From NCBI RefSeq assembly GCF_000146345.1, contig NZ_GL397071.1, positions 414,149-478,148 of the forward strand: DNA of 64,000 nt, written 5' to 3'. Of this stretch, positions 54,825 to 63,326 are shown piece after piece (position 1 is the first letter of the stretch; each line of letters opens with the position of its first letter). The stretch comes from Peptoniphilus duerdenii ATCC BAA-1640 (GTDB lineage: Bacteria; Bacillota; Clostridia; Tissierellales; Peptoniphilaceae). The position numbers were made by a program, and so were the translations under genes. The notes under the pieces were generated by a model, which worked only from the letters and a program-made list of their open reading frames with translations, was not told the origin of the DNA and ran no database searches.

Positions 54825-56642
54825 CTAATCACGGATTCCTTTGAGAAATCCATATCTTCCATTAGTTTCTGATTTTGTAAACTCAATAGTGTTGATATTT
54901 GGTTCATCAAAATCTATTTCAGGTAAATCTTTATTATTATCTATCACAATTACCTGTCTTTGTTTTCCAGTTTTAATTAGGTATTTATAAAAAGATGTTC
55001 TCATATCTCCAACATTTTTAGAGTTGGTATCTTTTTCTTCTATTATTTCATCTAAACCTAGCAAAGGAGTATCAACAATAAAAAGAGGAATAGAATACAT
55101 GGCATTTTTTTGCATATATTCCAGTAAGGATAAAGCAACAATTGAATTAAGGTATGCACGATAACCCTTACCTTGACTAGCTTTAGATTCTCCATTAATT
55201 ACTACATCAAAAGATGTTTTATCAAATCTAGCTGTATTCAAATTCGGAAAGGAACATTTTTCTAATAGATTTTTTATAATCTGACTCATTGTATAAAAGA
55301 AATTTCCAGGATATCTATCTAAAGGCTTATATTTTTTGTCATCAATATTATCATCGTCGAATTCAACTAAATCGTCATTACAGTTAGAGGCTATATTAGA
55401 AAGTGATTCTTTTTCCGCCAATAAACAAAAGAAGGCTCTATAGTCTCTTATTGTTTCCTCTAAATTTTTTATTGAAGGTTTTAAAATTTCATTAATATGT
55501 TTACTATTTTTTTCAATTTCTAATTTATTATAATTAATTCTCTTATTTAGTTCTAAATCTTTTTGATGTAAAAATTCTAATGTTTCATTTAAATCTTTAG
55601 ACTTTATTTGTATATTTTCAAACTCCAACAAGATATCTTTAAAGTTTTCTATATTTTCATTCATATTAATTTTTGAATCACAAAAAGGACAGTGAGTTTC
55701 ACTTTTATATTCTTGAATAGAAGGCTGACCTTGAAGAATCAAAGAAAGTCTATTTTCATCGATTCGGTATTGCTCTATTAAATCTTTGAAATTTTTTATA
55801 CTTACACTGTTTTCTTCTTTTTTTCTTGTTAATGAGCTATTTTCTTGGACAAGCAATTCATTTGCGTTTGTGAGTTTAGATAATTCAGAATTGTTATAGT
55901 TAACTTTTTTTAAAGCTTCTTTTAAATTCTGTTCGGCCATATCTTTGGTGATACCTTTAATGCTTTCAGATATCTCTAATTCTTGTTTTGAAATATCTGA
56001 AATTTTTTTGCTCACATATAATCGCACCGCTTGATTTTTTAACTTTACCATATCTGGTGATTCTTCTTTTTCCAATGTATCTTGATTTTCACCGGTGAGT
56101 AAAAAAAGTAAAGAAGAACGAAAAGGTGTATTAGTAGTGACTGACTTAGGCACTAAAATGGATTCCTCACGAAGTATTTCAGATTCCTTCAGCAAGAACA
56201 TATGTAAAAATGTTCTAAGAGAGAGAGTTTGCGTTTTAAAGTCTTCATTTTTTATGATTTTTATTGGTAACGCATCTATCCCTAATAGTTTAAGAAAAAC
56301 ATCCGATAGCTTATCTTTTGCTGATGGAGAAACACTATATTCTCCACTGTCTATATTTGGGACAGTGCTTGAAATATTTACTTTTGACTTTTTATGTTCA
56401 ATATTTCTTTTTAGCGTAAGTTGACCAGGTTTACAATCAATAACCATTTCTACGTAATCTTGACTGTCAAGACCATCTATATTATTAGCTCCGAGTAAAT
56501 AGTCTATACACTTAATAACTAATGTTTTTCCAGTATTAGAAGGACCGTGTATTAAGTTAAATCCATCAATTAAATCTATTTTTGACTCTTCATTATTTTT
56601 ATTGACACTTTTAATAGACTTTATATAAAAAGAATTTGTCAT
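54825..56642 (-). CDS. Rad50/SMC-like AAA ATPase with CPFC hook
   Basis: A 605-aa ABC-class ATPase. Walker A is GPSNTGKT (33-40). Long coiled-coil segments (about 195-300 and 335-420) flank CPFC at 318-321, like a zinc hook. The signature region is ASQGKGYRAYLNS (488-500) and Walker B is PLFIVDTPLLGLDE (519-532). This layout matches Rad50/SMC-type ATPases in defence systems. It follows the 147-aa gene by 6 bp. It probably senses or holds DNA and drives an effector. Confidence 0.8.
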   Translation of the reverse strand: MTNSFYIKSIKSVNKNNEESKIDLIDGFNLIHGPSNTGKTLVIKCIDYLLGANNIDGLDSQDYVEMVIDCKPGQLTLKRNIEHKKSKVNISSTVPNIDSGEYSVSPSAKDKLSDVFLKLLGIDALPIKIIKNEDFKTQTLSLRTFLHMFLLKESEILREESILVPKSVTTNTPFRSSLLFLLTGENQDTLEKEESPDMVKLKNQAVRLYVSKKISDISKQELEISESIKGITKDMAEQNLKEALKKVNYNNSELSKLTNANELLVQENSSLTRKKEENSVSIKNFKDLIEQYRIDENRLSLILQGQPSIQEYKSETHCPFCDSKINMNENIENFKDILLEFENIQIKSKDLNETLEFLHQKDLELNKRINYNKLEIEKNSKHINEILKPSIKNLEETIRDYRAFFCLLAEKESLSNIASNCNDDLVEFDDDNIDDKKYKPLDRYPGNFFYTMSQIIKNLLEKCSFPNLNTARFDKTSFDVVINGESKASQGKGYRAYLNSIVALSLLEYMQKNAMYSIPLFIVDTPLLGLDEIIEEKDTNSKNVGDMRTSFYKYLIKTGKQRQVIVIDNNKDLPEIDFDEPNINTIEFTKSETNGRYGFLKGIRD

Positions 56643-56648
56643 ATTGAT

Positions 56649-57092
56649 TTACCTCCTCTCCGTTCTAGAAATACCATTGATGTATTTTATAACTTCAACG
56701 TCATTATTGTTTTTAAAATATTCTTGAGCATCTATTGCAAGATTAATATATTTGCTAACATAAGCAGAATTTAGATTTTCTACAACTTTCTTACCTGATT
56801 CGTTTATGCTATATACAAATCCATTATTTGTACATCTAACAGAACATAACCCCATTGCAACTAAGTATTTTAAAGAATCTTTTCCCAAATTTAAACGAGA
56901 TGATAGTTCTCCGAGCCTATATGGTTTTTGACCATGTAAGTCATACTTACCAATATTAAATGTTTTTGAATACAGACTTAAATAATCCATAGATGAAATA
57001 TAGTCTGAATTTTTTTCTTCCCCATCAAGAATAAAAAGTTGAATTAAGATCCTTATTGAGATTTCTTGTATTGAGTTTAATACAGTAGTCAT
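56649..57092 (-). CDS. Middle component of the ATPase system
   Basis: A 147-aa helical protein. PYRLGELSSRLNLGKDSLKYLVAMGLC followed by GFVYSINESGKKVVENL looks like a winged helix-turn-helix. It sits 3 bp after the 319-aa gene and 6 bp before the ATPase gene. ABC three-component systems carry such a small middle protein. The assignment rests on size, position and this pattern. Confidence 0.55.
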   Translation of the reverse strand: MTTVLNSIQEISIRILIQLFILDGEEKNSDYISSMDYLSLYSKTFNIGKYDLHGQKPYRLGELSSRLNLGKDSLKYLVAMGLCSVRCTNNGFVYSINESGKKVVENLNSAYVSKYINLAIDAQEYFKNNNDVEVIKYINGISRTERR

Positions 57093-57095
57093 TTT

Positions 57096-58055
57096 TTAAT
57101 CCTCTTCATCAATCCATAGGAGTCTATTCTCATTTACTAGCATATGGCAAAAACCTAATTTTCTTTTATTATTGACCATTCCAGGAATAGTAAAAAGCTG
57201 AGAACCACTAAGAGTTATAAGTGATGCTTGTTCTAATACCGCAAGTAAACGATTATATCCATTTTGATAGTTTTTTCTGCTAGTGTTAATAACACCATCA
57301 TAGGTTTCATCCAATAATTTTTTAAATTCATTAGTATTAGACTTTAGAGTATCTCTTGAAAAGGTTTTTAAACAGTCTGCTTCATAAAAATTTACTCTCT
57401 GTTCTTGGAAGTTTTCCCTATACTTCTTTTTTAATGTATTAATATTGGAGAGATCAATTTTTGAATCTTCAGCATCATTATACGCATCAATCAATGCATA
57501 AAGGTATTTTAGCTTTAGCTCATCTTCTGAAATAATATTGTTAGGTGTCTTAGCAATTGGTAAAGGTAGTTTGGAATCTCCTATTACAAGCATCCCATTT
57601 TCAATGTATGGTTTTTTTACAAAATCATCGACATTGGCAGATGGGGTGCTTTTTTTATTGTCTTTTGTTGAAACTTCAACGAGTATTTTTGTTAATAATT
57701 TTGAAGCTTTAATTCCTATGTTGTGGAGATTCCAATCTTCGTCAGGGAATTCTGATGAGAAGAGATTTAACATTGCAGATTGTTCAGAATCCTCTGCGTC
57801 ATCTATAAATTCCTTTAAGCTATCTTCGTCTTTATATCTAAGAATTTCTAAGGCCACTTCTTTAGAAATTTCATCTGAACCATATGCATATTTTTTAATT
57901 GTAGAATCGGAACGTTTTATATCGGCATTTTTATCTTCATCTACATAAGGCGTATATATTTCAATAATTCTGTTAGTAAAATATTCGATTCGCTCTTTAT
58001 TTTGTTGAAGAGGGCGAATGCATTTTATAAATCTAGAAAAATCAGTTCGACTCAT
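57096..58055 (-). CDS. Candidate effector of the three-component ATPase system
   Basis: A 319-aa protein that I cannot match to a named domain. The N-terminal 90 residues are helical (FSRFIKCIRPLQQNKERIEY, then KKYAYGSDEISKEVALEILR). Residues 175-260 are charged helices, and the C-terminus forms a compact strand-rich end (LITLSGSQLFTIPGM, GFCHMLVNENRLLWI). It is the first gene of the operon, with AAGGAGG before the ATG and a leader hairpin and palindromic promoter upstream. Gene order suggests it is the effector or sensor. Confidence 0.5.
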   Translation of the reverse strand: MSRTDFSRFIKCIRPLQQNKERIEYFTNRIIEIYTPYVDEDKNADIKRSDSTIKKYAYGSDEISKEVALEILRYKDEDSLKEFIDDAEDSEQSAMLNLFSSEFPDEDWNLHNIGIKASKLLTKILVEVSTKDNKKSTPSANVDDFVKKPYIENGMLVIGDSKLPLPIAKTPNNIISEDELKLKYLYALIDAYNDAEDSKIDLSNINTLKKKYRENFQEQRVNFYEADCLKTFSRDTLKSNTNEFKKLLDETYDGVINTSRKNYQNGYNRLLAVLEQASLITLSGSQLFTIPGMVNNKRKLGFCHMLVNENRLLWIDEED

Positions 58056-58073
58056 TAAAATCCTCCTTTCTGT

Positions 58074-58103
58074 GGTCGGTTAAGTCTCCGAACTTTTCCG
58101 ACC
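58074..58103 (-). promoter_or_regulatory. Leader hairpin of the five-gene defence operon
   Basis: On the minus strand GGTCGG-AA-AAGT-TCGGAG-ACTT-AA-CCGACC folds into two helices with a symmetric AA/AA internal loop, ending 18 bp before the start codon and next to its ribosome site. It could be an RNA control element or an operator. Confidence 0.6.
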
Positions 58104-58145
58104 TATTCTGACCATTAATAAAATCGACTACTACTATAATTGAAG

Positions 58146-58176
58146 TAGATAAAGATACTTCTTTATCTATATTATA
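58146..58176 (-). promoter_or_regulatory. Promoter and palindromic operator of the defence operon
   Basis: The minus-strand -10 TATAAT is at 58176-58171. Directly downstream lies a perfect 10-bp inverted repeat TAGATAAAGA-TACT-TCTTTATCTA (58146-58169) over the start site. Upstream, TTTCTCGAA occurs twice as a direct repeat at about 58193-58217. Confidence 0.6.
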
Positions 58177-58261
58177 TCACAAAAAAATTCGTTTTCTCGA
58201 ACTCAAGTTTCTCGAAAACAAAAATTTTGATGTGAAGTAAAACAATAATATATTCTCAAGT

Positions 58262-58368
58262 CTGAGATGCGCATTAGGACGTAGGGGATTTCAAATAAAG
58301 CATGATTAATCAATTTTAGATTATTAAAGCTTTTGATCTCTACGTTTATTTCTAATGCGCATTTTTAT
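58262..58368 (+). terminator. Long stem-loop with T run (possible small RNA)
   Basis: ATGCGCATTAG (58267-58277) pairs with CTAATGCGCAT (58352-58362), and ACGTAG (58279-58284) with CTACGT (58340-58345). About 55 nt of AT-rich loop lies inside and five T follow. It could be a terminator, an attenuator for the sigma-like gene, or a small structured RNA. The 380-bp gap 58056-58435 contains no gene. Confidence 0.55.
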
Positions 58369-58435
58369 GTGTCAATAAGCCTAAGGTCATATTTGTTTCC
58401 CCTGAGAATTAGCAAAGTCAAGCGGGAGAAAAAAT

Positions 58436-58972
58436 ATGGCAAAGAAAAGATATTTAGAAATCAATGGCAAAGAAATCCAAGTAAGTGAAGAAGTATACAA
58501 GGCATATATGAAACCGATTTGGAGAGAAAAAAAGAGAATCCAAAGAGCCTACAAAAATTTAGAAGAGCTACAGGATAAAGAAAGAATTAAAACAGCGACT
58601 GAGAAAAATGGAAACTACGTCCAAGCAAGAAGCTTAGAAACAGGCTTTGTCGAAACAAAAGAATATGGTCTTCCCTTATCTCTTGATGTTGCTGAAGAAG
58701 AATACGACTTTGAAGTAACTAGCGTTCAAAACATAGAGGACATAGTGACGTACAAACTTCTTGAAGAAGCATTCTTAGAAGTCATTAGTGAATTTTCTGA
58801 AAGAGATAAAAGCGTCCTTAAGCTTATTTTCCTCTACGAAATGAAAGAAAGAGAAGTTGCAGAAGTAGTTGGAATATCTCAAAAAACTGTTAATAACATC
58901 AAAAACAAGCATTTACCAAAGATTCAAGAAAAATTAAGACCATGGAAAAATAATTACTCAAAAACTAATTAG
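58436..58972 (+). CDS. Sigma-70-like phage/element transcription regulator
   Basis: A 178-aa protein, basic and helical at the N-terminus. Its C-terminal sigma region-4-like helix-turn-helix is LIFLYEMKEREVAEVVGISQKTVNNIKNKHLPKI (about 130-163; given for orientation, key part EVAEVVGISQKTVNNI). It is the first gene of a phage-type early module and likely switches on the following genes. AAGCGGGAGAA precedes the ATG. The 3' end is part of a triplicated repeat. Confidence 0.75.
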   Translation: MAKKRYLEINGKEIQVSEEVYKAYMKPIWREKKRIQRAYKNLEELQDKERIKTATEKNGNYVQARSLETGFVETKEYGLPLSLDVAEEEYDFEVTSVQNIEDIVTYKLLEEAFLEVISEFSERDKSVLKLIFLYEMKEREVAEVVGISQKTVNNIKNKHLPKIQEKLRPWKNNYSKTN

Positions 58973-59104
58973 ATGTCCTAAAGAATATGAGGGAAAGATT
59001 TCTTTTCAAAATCTTACTCAAAATCGAAATGATTGTCCTAAGGAATATGAGAGAAGAAATCTTACTCAAAAATTTAATGTATGTCCCAAGGAGTATGAAA
59101 GGAG
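58951..59104 (+). repeat. Triplicated 45-bp unit overlapping the sigma-like gene end
   Basis: Units start at about 58951, 59011 and 59059. Each has TTACTCAAAA followed by TGTCC(T/C)AA(A/G)GA(A/G)TATGA and a purine-rich end. The first unit includes the last codons of the sigma-like gene. The third ends in AAAGGAGG, the ribosome site of the next small gene. Irregular spacing and no variable spacers exclude a CRISPR. Confidence 0.7.
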
Positions 59105-59111
59105 GAACAAA

Positions 59112-59276
59112 GTGGACTTAGTAAAAAACCAACAGATGGCAGAAAGTTTAATAGCCATCTCAATTGTTGCCAAGAAGATAGCTAAGGAATTAATGCAACC
59201 AGAGAAAGGAGAAAAAGATGTCAAGAATAAAGCTACTGATGGAAATCAAAGAAGATGCAGAGAATCTTGCATCTAG
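59112..59276 (+). CDS. Small helical protein, GTG start
   Basis: A 54-aa frame with GTG start and AAAGGAGG at the right spacing. It is helical (NQQMAESLIAISIVAKKIAK) and Lys-rich, and overlaps the next gene by 59 bp. Short proteins of this kind occur at this spot in Firmicute phages and integrative elements. Function unknown. Confidence 0.5.
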   Translation: MDLVKNQQMAESLIAISIVAKKIAKELMQPEKGEKDVKNKATDGNQRRCRESCI

Positions 59277-59514
59277 TATAGGTGTCCTTCTCACAGCACT
59301 AGAAAGTGATGAGGGACTGCCTAAAGAAGAAAAGGTAAAACAAGAAGAAAAGATATACGAGATTGAAGATGTTAGAAAGATACTAGCTGATAAATCAAGA
59401 TTAGGCCATACGGCTAAGATAAGAGAACTATTAGAAAAGTATGGGGCTAAAAAACTATCTGAGATTGATCCAGGTAACTATAAAGACTTGGTAGCAGATG
59501 TGGAGAAACTCTGA
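59218..59514 (+). CDS. Small phage-type early protein
   Basis: A 98-aa acidic helical protein (LMEIKEDAENLASSIGVLLT, then EDVRKILADKSRLGHTAKIRELL). The part near residues 50-90 resembles a helical DNA- or protein-binding motif common in this gene position of phage early regions. GAGAAAGGAG precedes it. The stop abuts the start of the DUF2800 gene with a 1-bp overlap. Confidence 0.6.
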   Translation: MSRIKLLMEIKEDAENLASSIGVLLTALESDEGLPKEEKVKQEEKIYEIEDVRKILADKSRLGHTAKIRELLEKYGAKKLSEIDPGNYKDLVADVEKL

Positions 59515-60626
59515 TGGCTGATCACGCAATATTATCGGCGTCTTCATCAAGTAGGTGGTTGAATTGCCAAAAGTCAGTACGATTATGCGAAAAATATGAG
59601 GATGAAGTAAGCCCTTATGCACTTGAAGGCACGTGTGCCCACTCACTCGCAGAATTTAAAATCAAATCTTTGTTAGGTTTAGATACTCAAAATCCTACTG
59701 AAGACTTAGATTACTACAACGAAGAAATGGAAGAGTTAACTGAAGGCTATGCATCCTATGTAATGGAGATTGTAAGTAAGTATCATAGCCCAGCTGTGTT
59801 TGTAGAAGAAAGACTTGACCTATCAGACTATGTTAAAGAGTCATTTGGAACAGCGGACTGTGTAGTTGTTGGAGGAAAAGACCTTCATGTAATTGACTTA
59901 AAGTATGGTCAGGGAGTTTTAGTAGATGCTAAAGAGAATTCACAACTCATGTTATATGGACTTGGTGCTCTGACTCTCTTTGACGGAATTTATGATATCG
60001 AGAAAGTTATTCTTCACATTTATCAACCAAGAAGATGCAATATCTCAACTTATGAAATTAAAAAGATAGAACTATATAAGTGGGGAGAGTCTGTACGAGA
60101 GATTGCTGAGAAAGCATATAGAGGCGAGGGAGAATTCTCATGTGGAGAATGGTGTATCTTCTGCAAAGCTAAAAATAAATGCAGAAAAAGAGCAGAAGAG
60201 AATCTAAAACTAGCACAAGATGAATTTACCCTACCCCCAGAACTATCTGACGAAGAAATTGAAGAGATTTTACCAAAACTAGACGAACTGGAACAATGGG
60301 TCAAAGATATAAAGACCTATGCTTTGGAAAGAGCGATGAAAGGTCATAAGTGGAAAGACCTAAAACTTGTCGAAGGTAGGTCTAATAGGAAATACCGAGA
60401 TGAAGATGAAGTTATAAACAAAGTAAAAGAACTGGGATTCAATCCCTTTGAAGAAAAGTTACTTGGCATCACAGCTATGACTAAGTTATTAGGTAAGAAA
60501 GTCTTTGATGAAAATATCGTAGACTTATTAGAAAAACCAAAAGGAAAGTTAACCTTAGTAAGCATTGATGACAAGCGAGAAGAAGTAAAAATTGACAATG
60601 TTAAAGAAGAATTCGGAGGTAAATAA
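59514..60626 (+). CDS. DUF2800 protein, Cas4/RecB-like nuclease fold
   Basis: A 370-aa phage-type protein. ILSASSSSRWLNCQKSVRL and EGTCAHSLAEF near the start, VEERLDLSDY, then a PD-(D/E)XK-like core DCVVVGGKDLHVIDLKYGQG (D-x(9)-D-x-K), and a cysteine group with CGEWCIFCKAKNKCRKRAEEN (key CxxC and distal Cys) mark the DUF2800 family. The cysteines suggest an Fe-S cluster as in Cas4/AddB nucleases. It is likely an exonuclease for phage recombination or replication. Confidence 0.8.
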   Translation: MADHAILSASSSSRWLNCQKSVRLCEKYEDEVSPYALEGTCAHSLAEFKIKSLLGLDTQNPTEDLDYYNEEMEELTEGYASYVMEIVSKYHSPAVFVEERLDLSDYVKESFGTADCVVVGGKDLHVIDLKYGQGVLVDAKENSQLMLYGLGALTLFDGIYDIEKVILHIYQPRRCNISTYEIKKIELYKWGESVREIAEKAYRGEGEFSCGEWCIFCKAKNKCRKRAEENLKLAQDEFTLPPELSDEEIEEILPKLDELEQWVKDIKTYALERAMKGHKWKDLKLVEGRSNRKYRDEDEVINKVKELGFNPFEEKLLGITAMTKLLGKKVFDENIVDLLEKPKGKLTLVSIDDKREEVKIDNVKEEFGGK

Positions 60627-60627
60627 T

Positions 60628-61179
60628 ATGTCAAATATGAATAAAACAAAAGTAATTACAGGTGAAGTTAGATTATCTTATGCAAATGTGTGGGAACCAA
60701 AGTCAATCAATGGTGGTAAAGAAAGGTACTCAGTATCTGTCATTATCCCAAAGAGCGACCAAAAGACAATCGAGAAGATTGAAAAAGCAGTAGATGCTGC
60801 TATTGATGAAGGACTTTCTAAATTCAATGGAAAGAAACCTAATAAGAAAGCTATCAAACTTCCATTAAGAGATGGCGACACAGAGAAAGATGATGAGGCT
60901 TATGCTGATGCATACTTCTTAAATGCCAACTCTATGACAGCACCTCAAATTGTGGACAGAAATGTAGAACCAATTCTTGATAGAAGTGAAGTTTACTCAG
61001 GAGTATATGCAAGAGTATCACTTAACTTCTATGCCTACAATGTAAATGGCAATAAAGGCGTGGCCGTTGGCCTAGGAAATATTCAAAAACTAAGAGATGG
61101 TCAACCTTTAGGAAATAGATCTAATGCATCAGATGACTTTGATGCTATGGACGAAGATGAAGAAGATTTCTTAGCATAG
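60628..61179 (+). CDS. DUF2815 protein, phage ssDNA-binding-like
   Basis: A 183-aa protein with the DUF2815 pattern: TGEVRLSYANVWEPKS, YSVSVIIPKSD and VYARVSLNFYAYN, and an acidic DDFDAMDEDEEDFLA tail like that of single-stranded-DNA-binding proteins. It always travels with DUF2800 and a family A polymerase in such modules. The ATG at 60628 follows GGAGG; an upstream start lies within the preceding gene. Confidence 0.8.
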   Translation: MSNMNKTKVITGEVRLSYANVWEPKSINGGKERYSVSVIIPKSDQKTIEKIEKAVDAAIDEGLSKFNGKKPNKKAIKLPLRDGDTEKDDEAYADAYFLNANSMTAPQIVDRNVEPILDRSEVYSGVYARVSLNFYAYNVNGNKGVAVGLGNIQKLRDGQPLGNRSNASDDFDAMDEDEEDFLA

Positions 61180-61190
61180 GAGGATTTTAT

Positions 61191-61388
61191 ATGAAAGAAA
61201 CAATTTTAGCTATTTTGATGGGATTATGGTCTTACTACTGGTATAAGTTAGGCTATGTTCAGGCTCAAATTAATGAAACACAAAAGAGAATCAGGGAAAT
61301 TTATAGAGATATAGAGAAACGATTGGATGAAACGCAAAGAACTGTTGATAAATGCATCCAATCATTGGACGAAATTAAATATAAATGA
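61191..61388 (+). CDS. Small membrane-associated coiled protein
   Basis: A 65-aa protein with one hydrophobic N-terminal helix (4-20) and a heptad-like charged helix (26-62). It has AGGAGG upstream and overlaps the polymerase start by 4 bp. Not recognised. Confidence 0.6.
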   Translation: MKETILAILMGLWSYYWYKLGYVQAQINETQKRIREIYRDIEKRLDETQRTVDKCIQSLDEIKYK

Positions 61389-63316
61389 AAAAGATATCAA
61401 TAGATCTTGAGACCTATTCTTCAGTTGATTTAGGCAAAAGTGGTGTATACAAATATGCCGAGAGTGAGGATTTTGAAATCCTCCTCTTTGCCTATTCTAT
61501 TGATGATGGAGAAGTTAAGGTAATAGATTTGGCAAGTGGAGAGATTATTCCTGAAGAAATATTATCAGCACTTAGTGATGAAAGTATAGAAAAGTGGGCT
61601 TTTAATGCAAACTTTGAAAGGGTGTGTCTGTCAAGATTTCTTGAAGAGAGATTAAAACCTCAAGGTTGGTACTGTACTATGATTTGGTCAGCTTATCTTG
61701 GTCTACCTTTATCGCTTGAAAAAGTAGGAGAGGTTTTAAAACTCGACAAGCAAAAGATGAATGAAGGCAAGGCTCTTATAAGATATTTTTCTATTCCATG
61801 TAAACCAACTAAGACCAATGGTATGAGGACAAGAAATTTACCACATCACGATTTGGGGAAATGGTATATTTTTAAGGAATATAACCAAAGAGATGTGGAA
61901 ACAGAAATGGAAATAAAGAAAAAACTATCAGTATTTCCTATGCCTCAATCAGAATGGGAAAACTACTGGGTAGACCAAAACATAAATGACAGAGGAATTT
62001 TAATAGATGAAATTTTAGTTGATTCGGCTATTAAATTTGATGAAATCTTACGAGAAGAAAATATGGATAGAGCCATAGAATTAACTGGTCTTGAGAATCC
62101 AAATTCTCCCTTACAGCTAAAAGAATGGCTTAATAAAAAAGGCTTAGAGATAGATTCCTTAGCTAAAAAAGATGTAGAGTCTGCTATTAAAAATGCCGAA
62201 GGAGATATTAAAGAAGTCTTGGAACTTCGACAAGAACTATCTAAGTCTTCAGTTAGAAAATATGATGCTATGAAAAATGTAAAAGGAAAAGAAAATCGAG
62301 CAAGGGGCCTGATCCAATTTTATGGTGCAAATAGAACTGGAAGGTATTCAGGAAGGCTTATTCAAGTTCAAAACTTAAGAAGAAACAATCTAAAAGATTT
62401 AGACCTAGCTAGAAGTCTTGTAAAAAATAGAGATTATGAAACTATGGAATTTCTATATGAATCACCGTCTGATATTTTATCCCAATTAATAAGGACAGCC
62501 TTCATACCAAAAGAAGGCACCAGATTTATTATTTCAGATTTTTCAGCAATTGAGGCTCGTGTCCTTGCATGGATTGCAGAAGAACAATGGGTGCTGGATG
62601 CCTTTGAAAATGGAGAAGATATCTATTGTAGAACGGCATCGAGGATGTTTGGAGTGCCAGTTGAAAAGCACGGAATAAACGGTCACCTTAGACAAAAAGG
62701 AAAGATAGCGACTTTAGCTTGTGGTTATCAAGGGGCCTTAGGTGCTCTTAAGGCAATGGGTGGAATTGAGATGGGTTTATCTGAAGATGAACTTCAATCA
62801 ATAGTCGATTCTTGGAGAGAGGCTAATCCTAACATCGTAAGCTTGTGGTGGGATATAGATTCTGTCGTAAAAAGAGTTGTAAAGACTAGAAGTAAAGAAG
62901 AATATAAGAACCTAGTTATTAGCTATGAAAAGGGGATTCTCTTTATAGAACTGCCTTCAAAAAGAAGACTTGCTTATCCAAAAGCAAAAATCGGGATGAA
63001 TCGATTTGGTGGAGAGTCAGTAGTCTATGAAGGAATCGTAGTAGGTAATAAGTGGGACAAGATAGAATCCTACGGCGGTAAATTTGTAGAAAATATAGTT
63101 CAAGCCATCGCAAGAGATATTTTAGCTGAGGCTATGATGAGACTTGAGAAAAAAGGATTTAATATCGTCATGCATATTCATGACGAGGTTGTTATAGAAA
63201 GCGATTCATCTAGTATCGAGGAAGTAAATCAAATTATGTCCATAGTTCCAGGTTGGGCATCTGGACTTATCTTAGATGCAGATGGATTTGAAAGTGAATT
63301 TTATAAGAAAGACTAA
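61385..63316 (+). CDS. Phage-type family A DNA polymerase
   Basis: A 643-aa DNA polymerase. It has a 3'-5' exonuclease domain beginning IDLETYS (Asp7, Glu9) and a family A polymerase domain with motif A DFSAIEARVLAW, motif B RQKGKIATLACGYQG and motif C HIHDEVV. It is shorter than cellular Pol I and lacks the 5' nuclease domain, as usual for phages and integrative elements. It is coupled to the preceding small gene and replicates the element. Confidence 0.9.
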   Translation: MKKISIDLETYSSVDLGKSGVYKYAESEDFEILLFAYSIDDGEVKVIDLASGEIIPEEILSALSDESIEKWAFNANFERVCLSRFLEERLKPQGWYCTMIWSAYLGLPLSLEKVGEVLKLDKQKMNEGKALIRYFSIPCKPTKTNGMRTRNLPHHDLGKWYIFKEYNQRDVETEMEIKKKLSVFPMPQSEWENYWVDQNINDRGILIDEILVDSAIKFDEILREENMDRAIELTGLENPNSPLQLKEWLNKKGLEIDSLAKKDVESAIKNAEGDIKEVLELRQELSKSSVRKYDAMKNVKGKENRARGLIQFYGANRTGRYSGRLIQVQNLRRNNLKDLDLARSLVKNRDYETMEFLYESPSDILSQLIRTAFIPKEGTRFIISDFSAIEARVLAWIAEEQWVLDAFENGEDIYCRTASRMFGVPVEKHGINGHLRQKGKIATLACGYQGALGALKAMGGIEMGLSEDELQSIVDSWREANPNIVSLWWDIDSVVKRVVKTRSKEEYKNLVISYEKGILFIELPSKRRLAYPKAKIGMNRFGGESVVYEGIVVGNKWDKIESYGGKFVENIVQAIARDILAEAMMRLEKKGFNIVMHIHDEVVIESDSSSIEEVNQIMSIVPGWASGLILDADGFESEFYKKD

Positions 63317-63326
63317 GGAGGTCTTT

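Noticed and set aside
58951..59104. Short direct repeats as a CRISPR array
   Set aside because: Only three units, unequal spacing, the first lies inside a coding sequence, and there are no cas genes.
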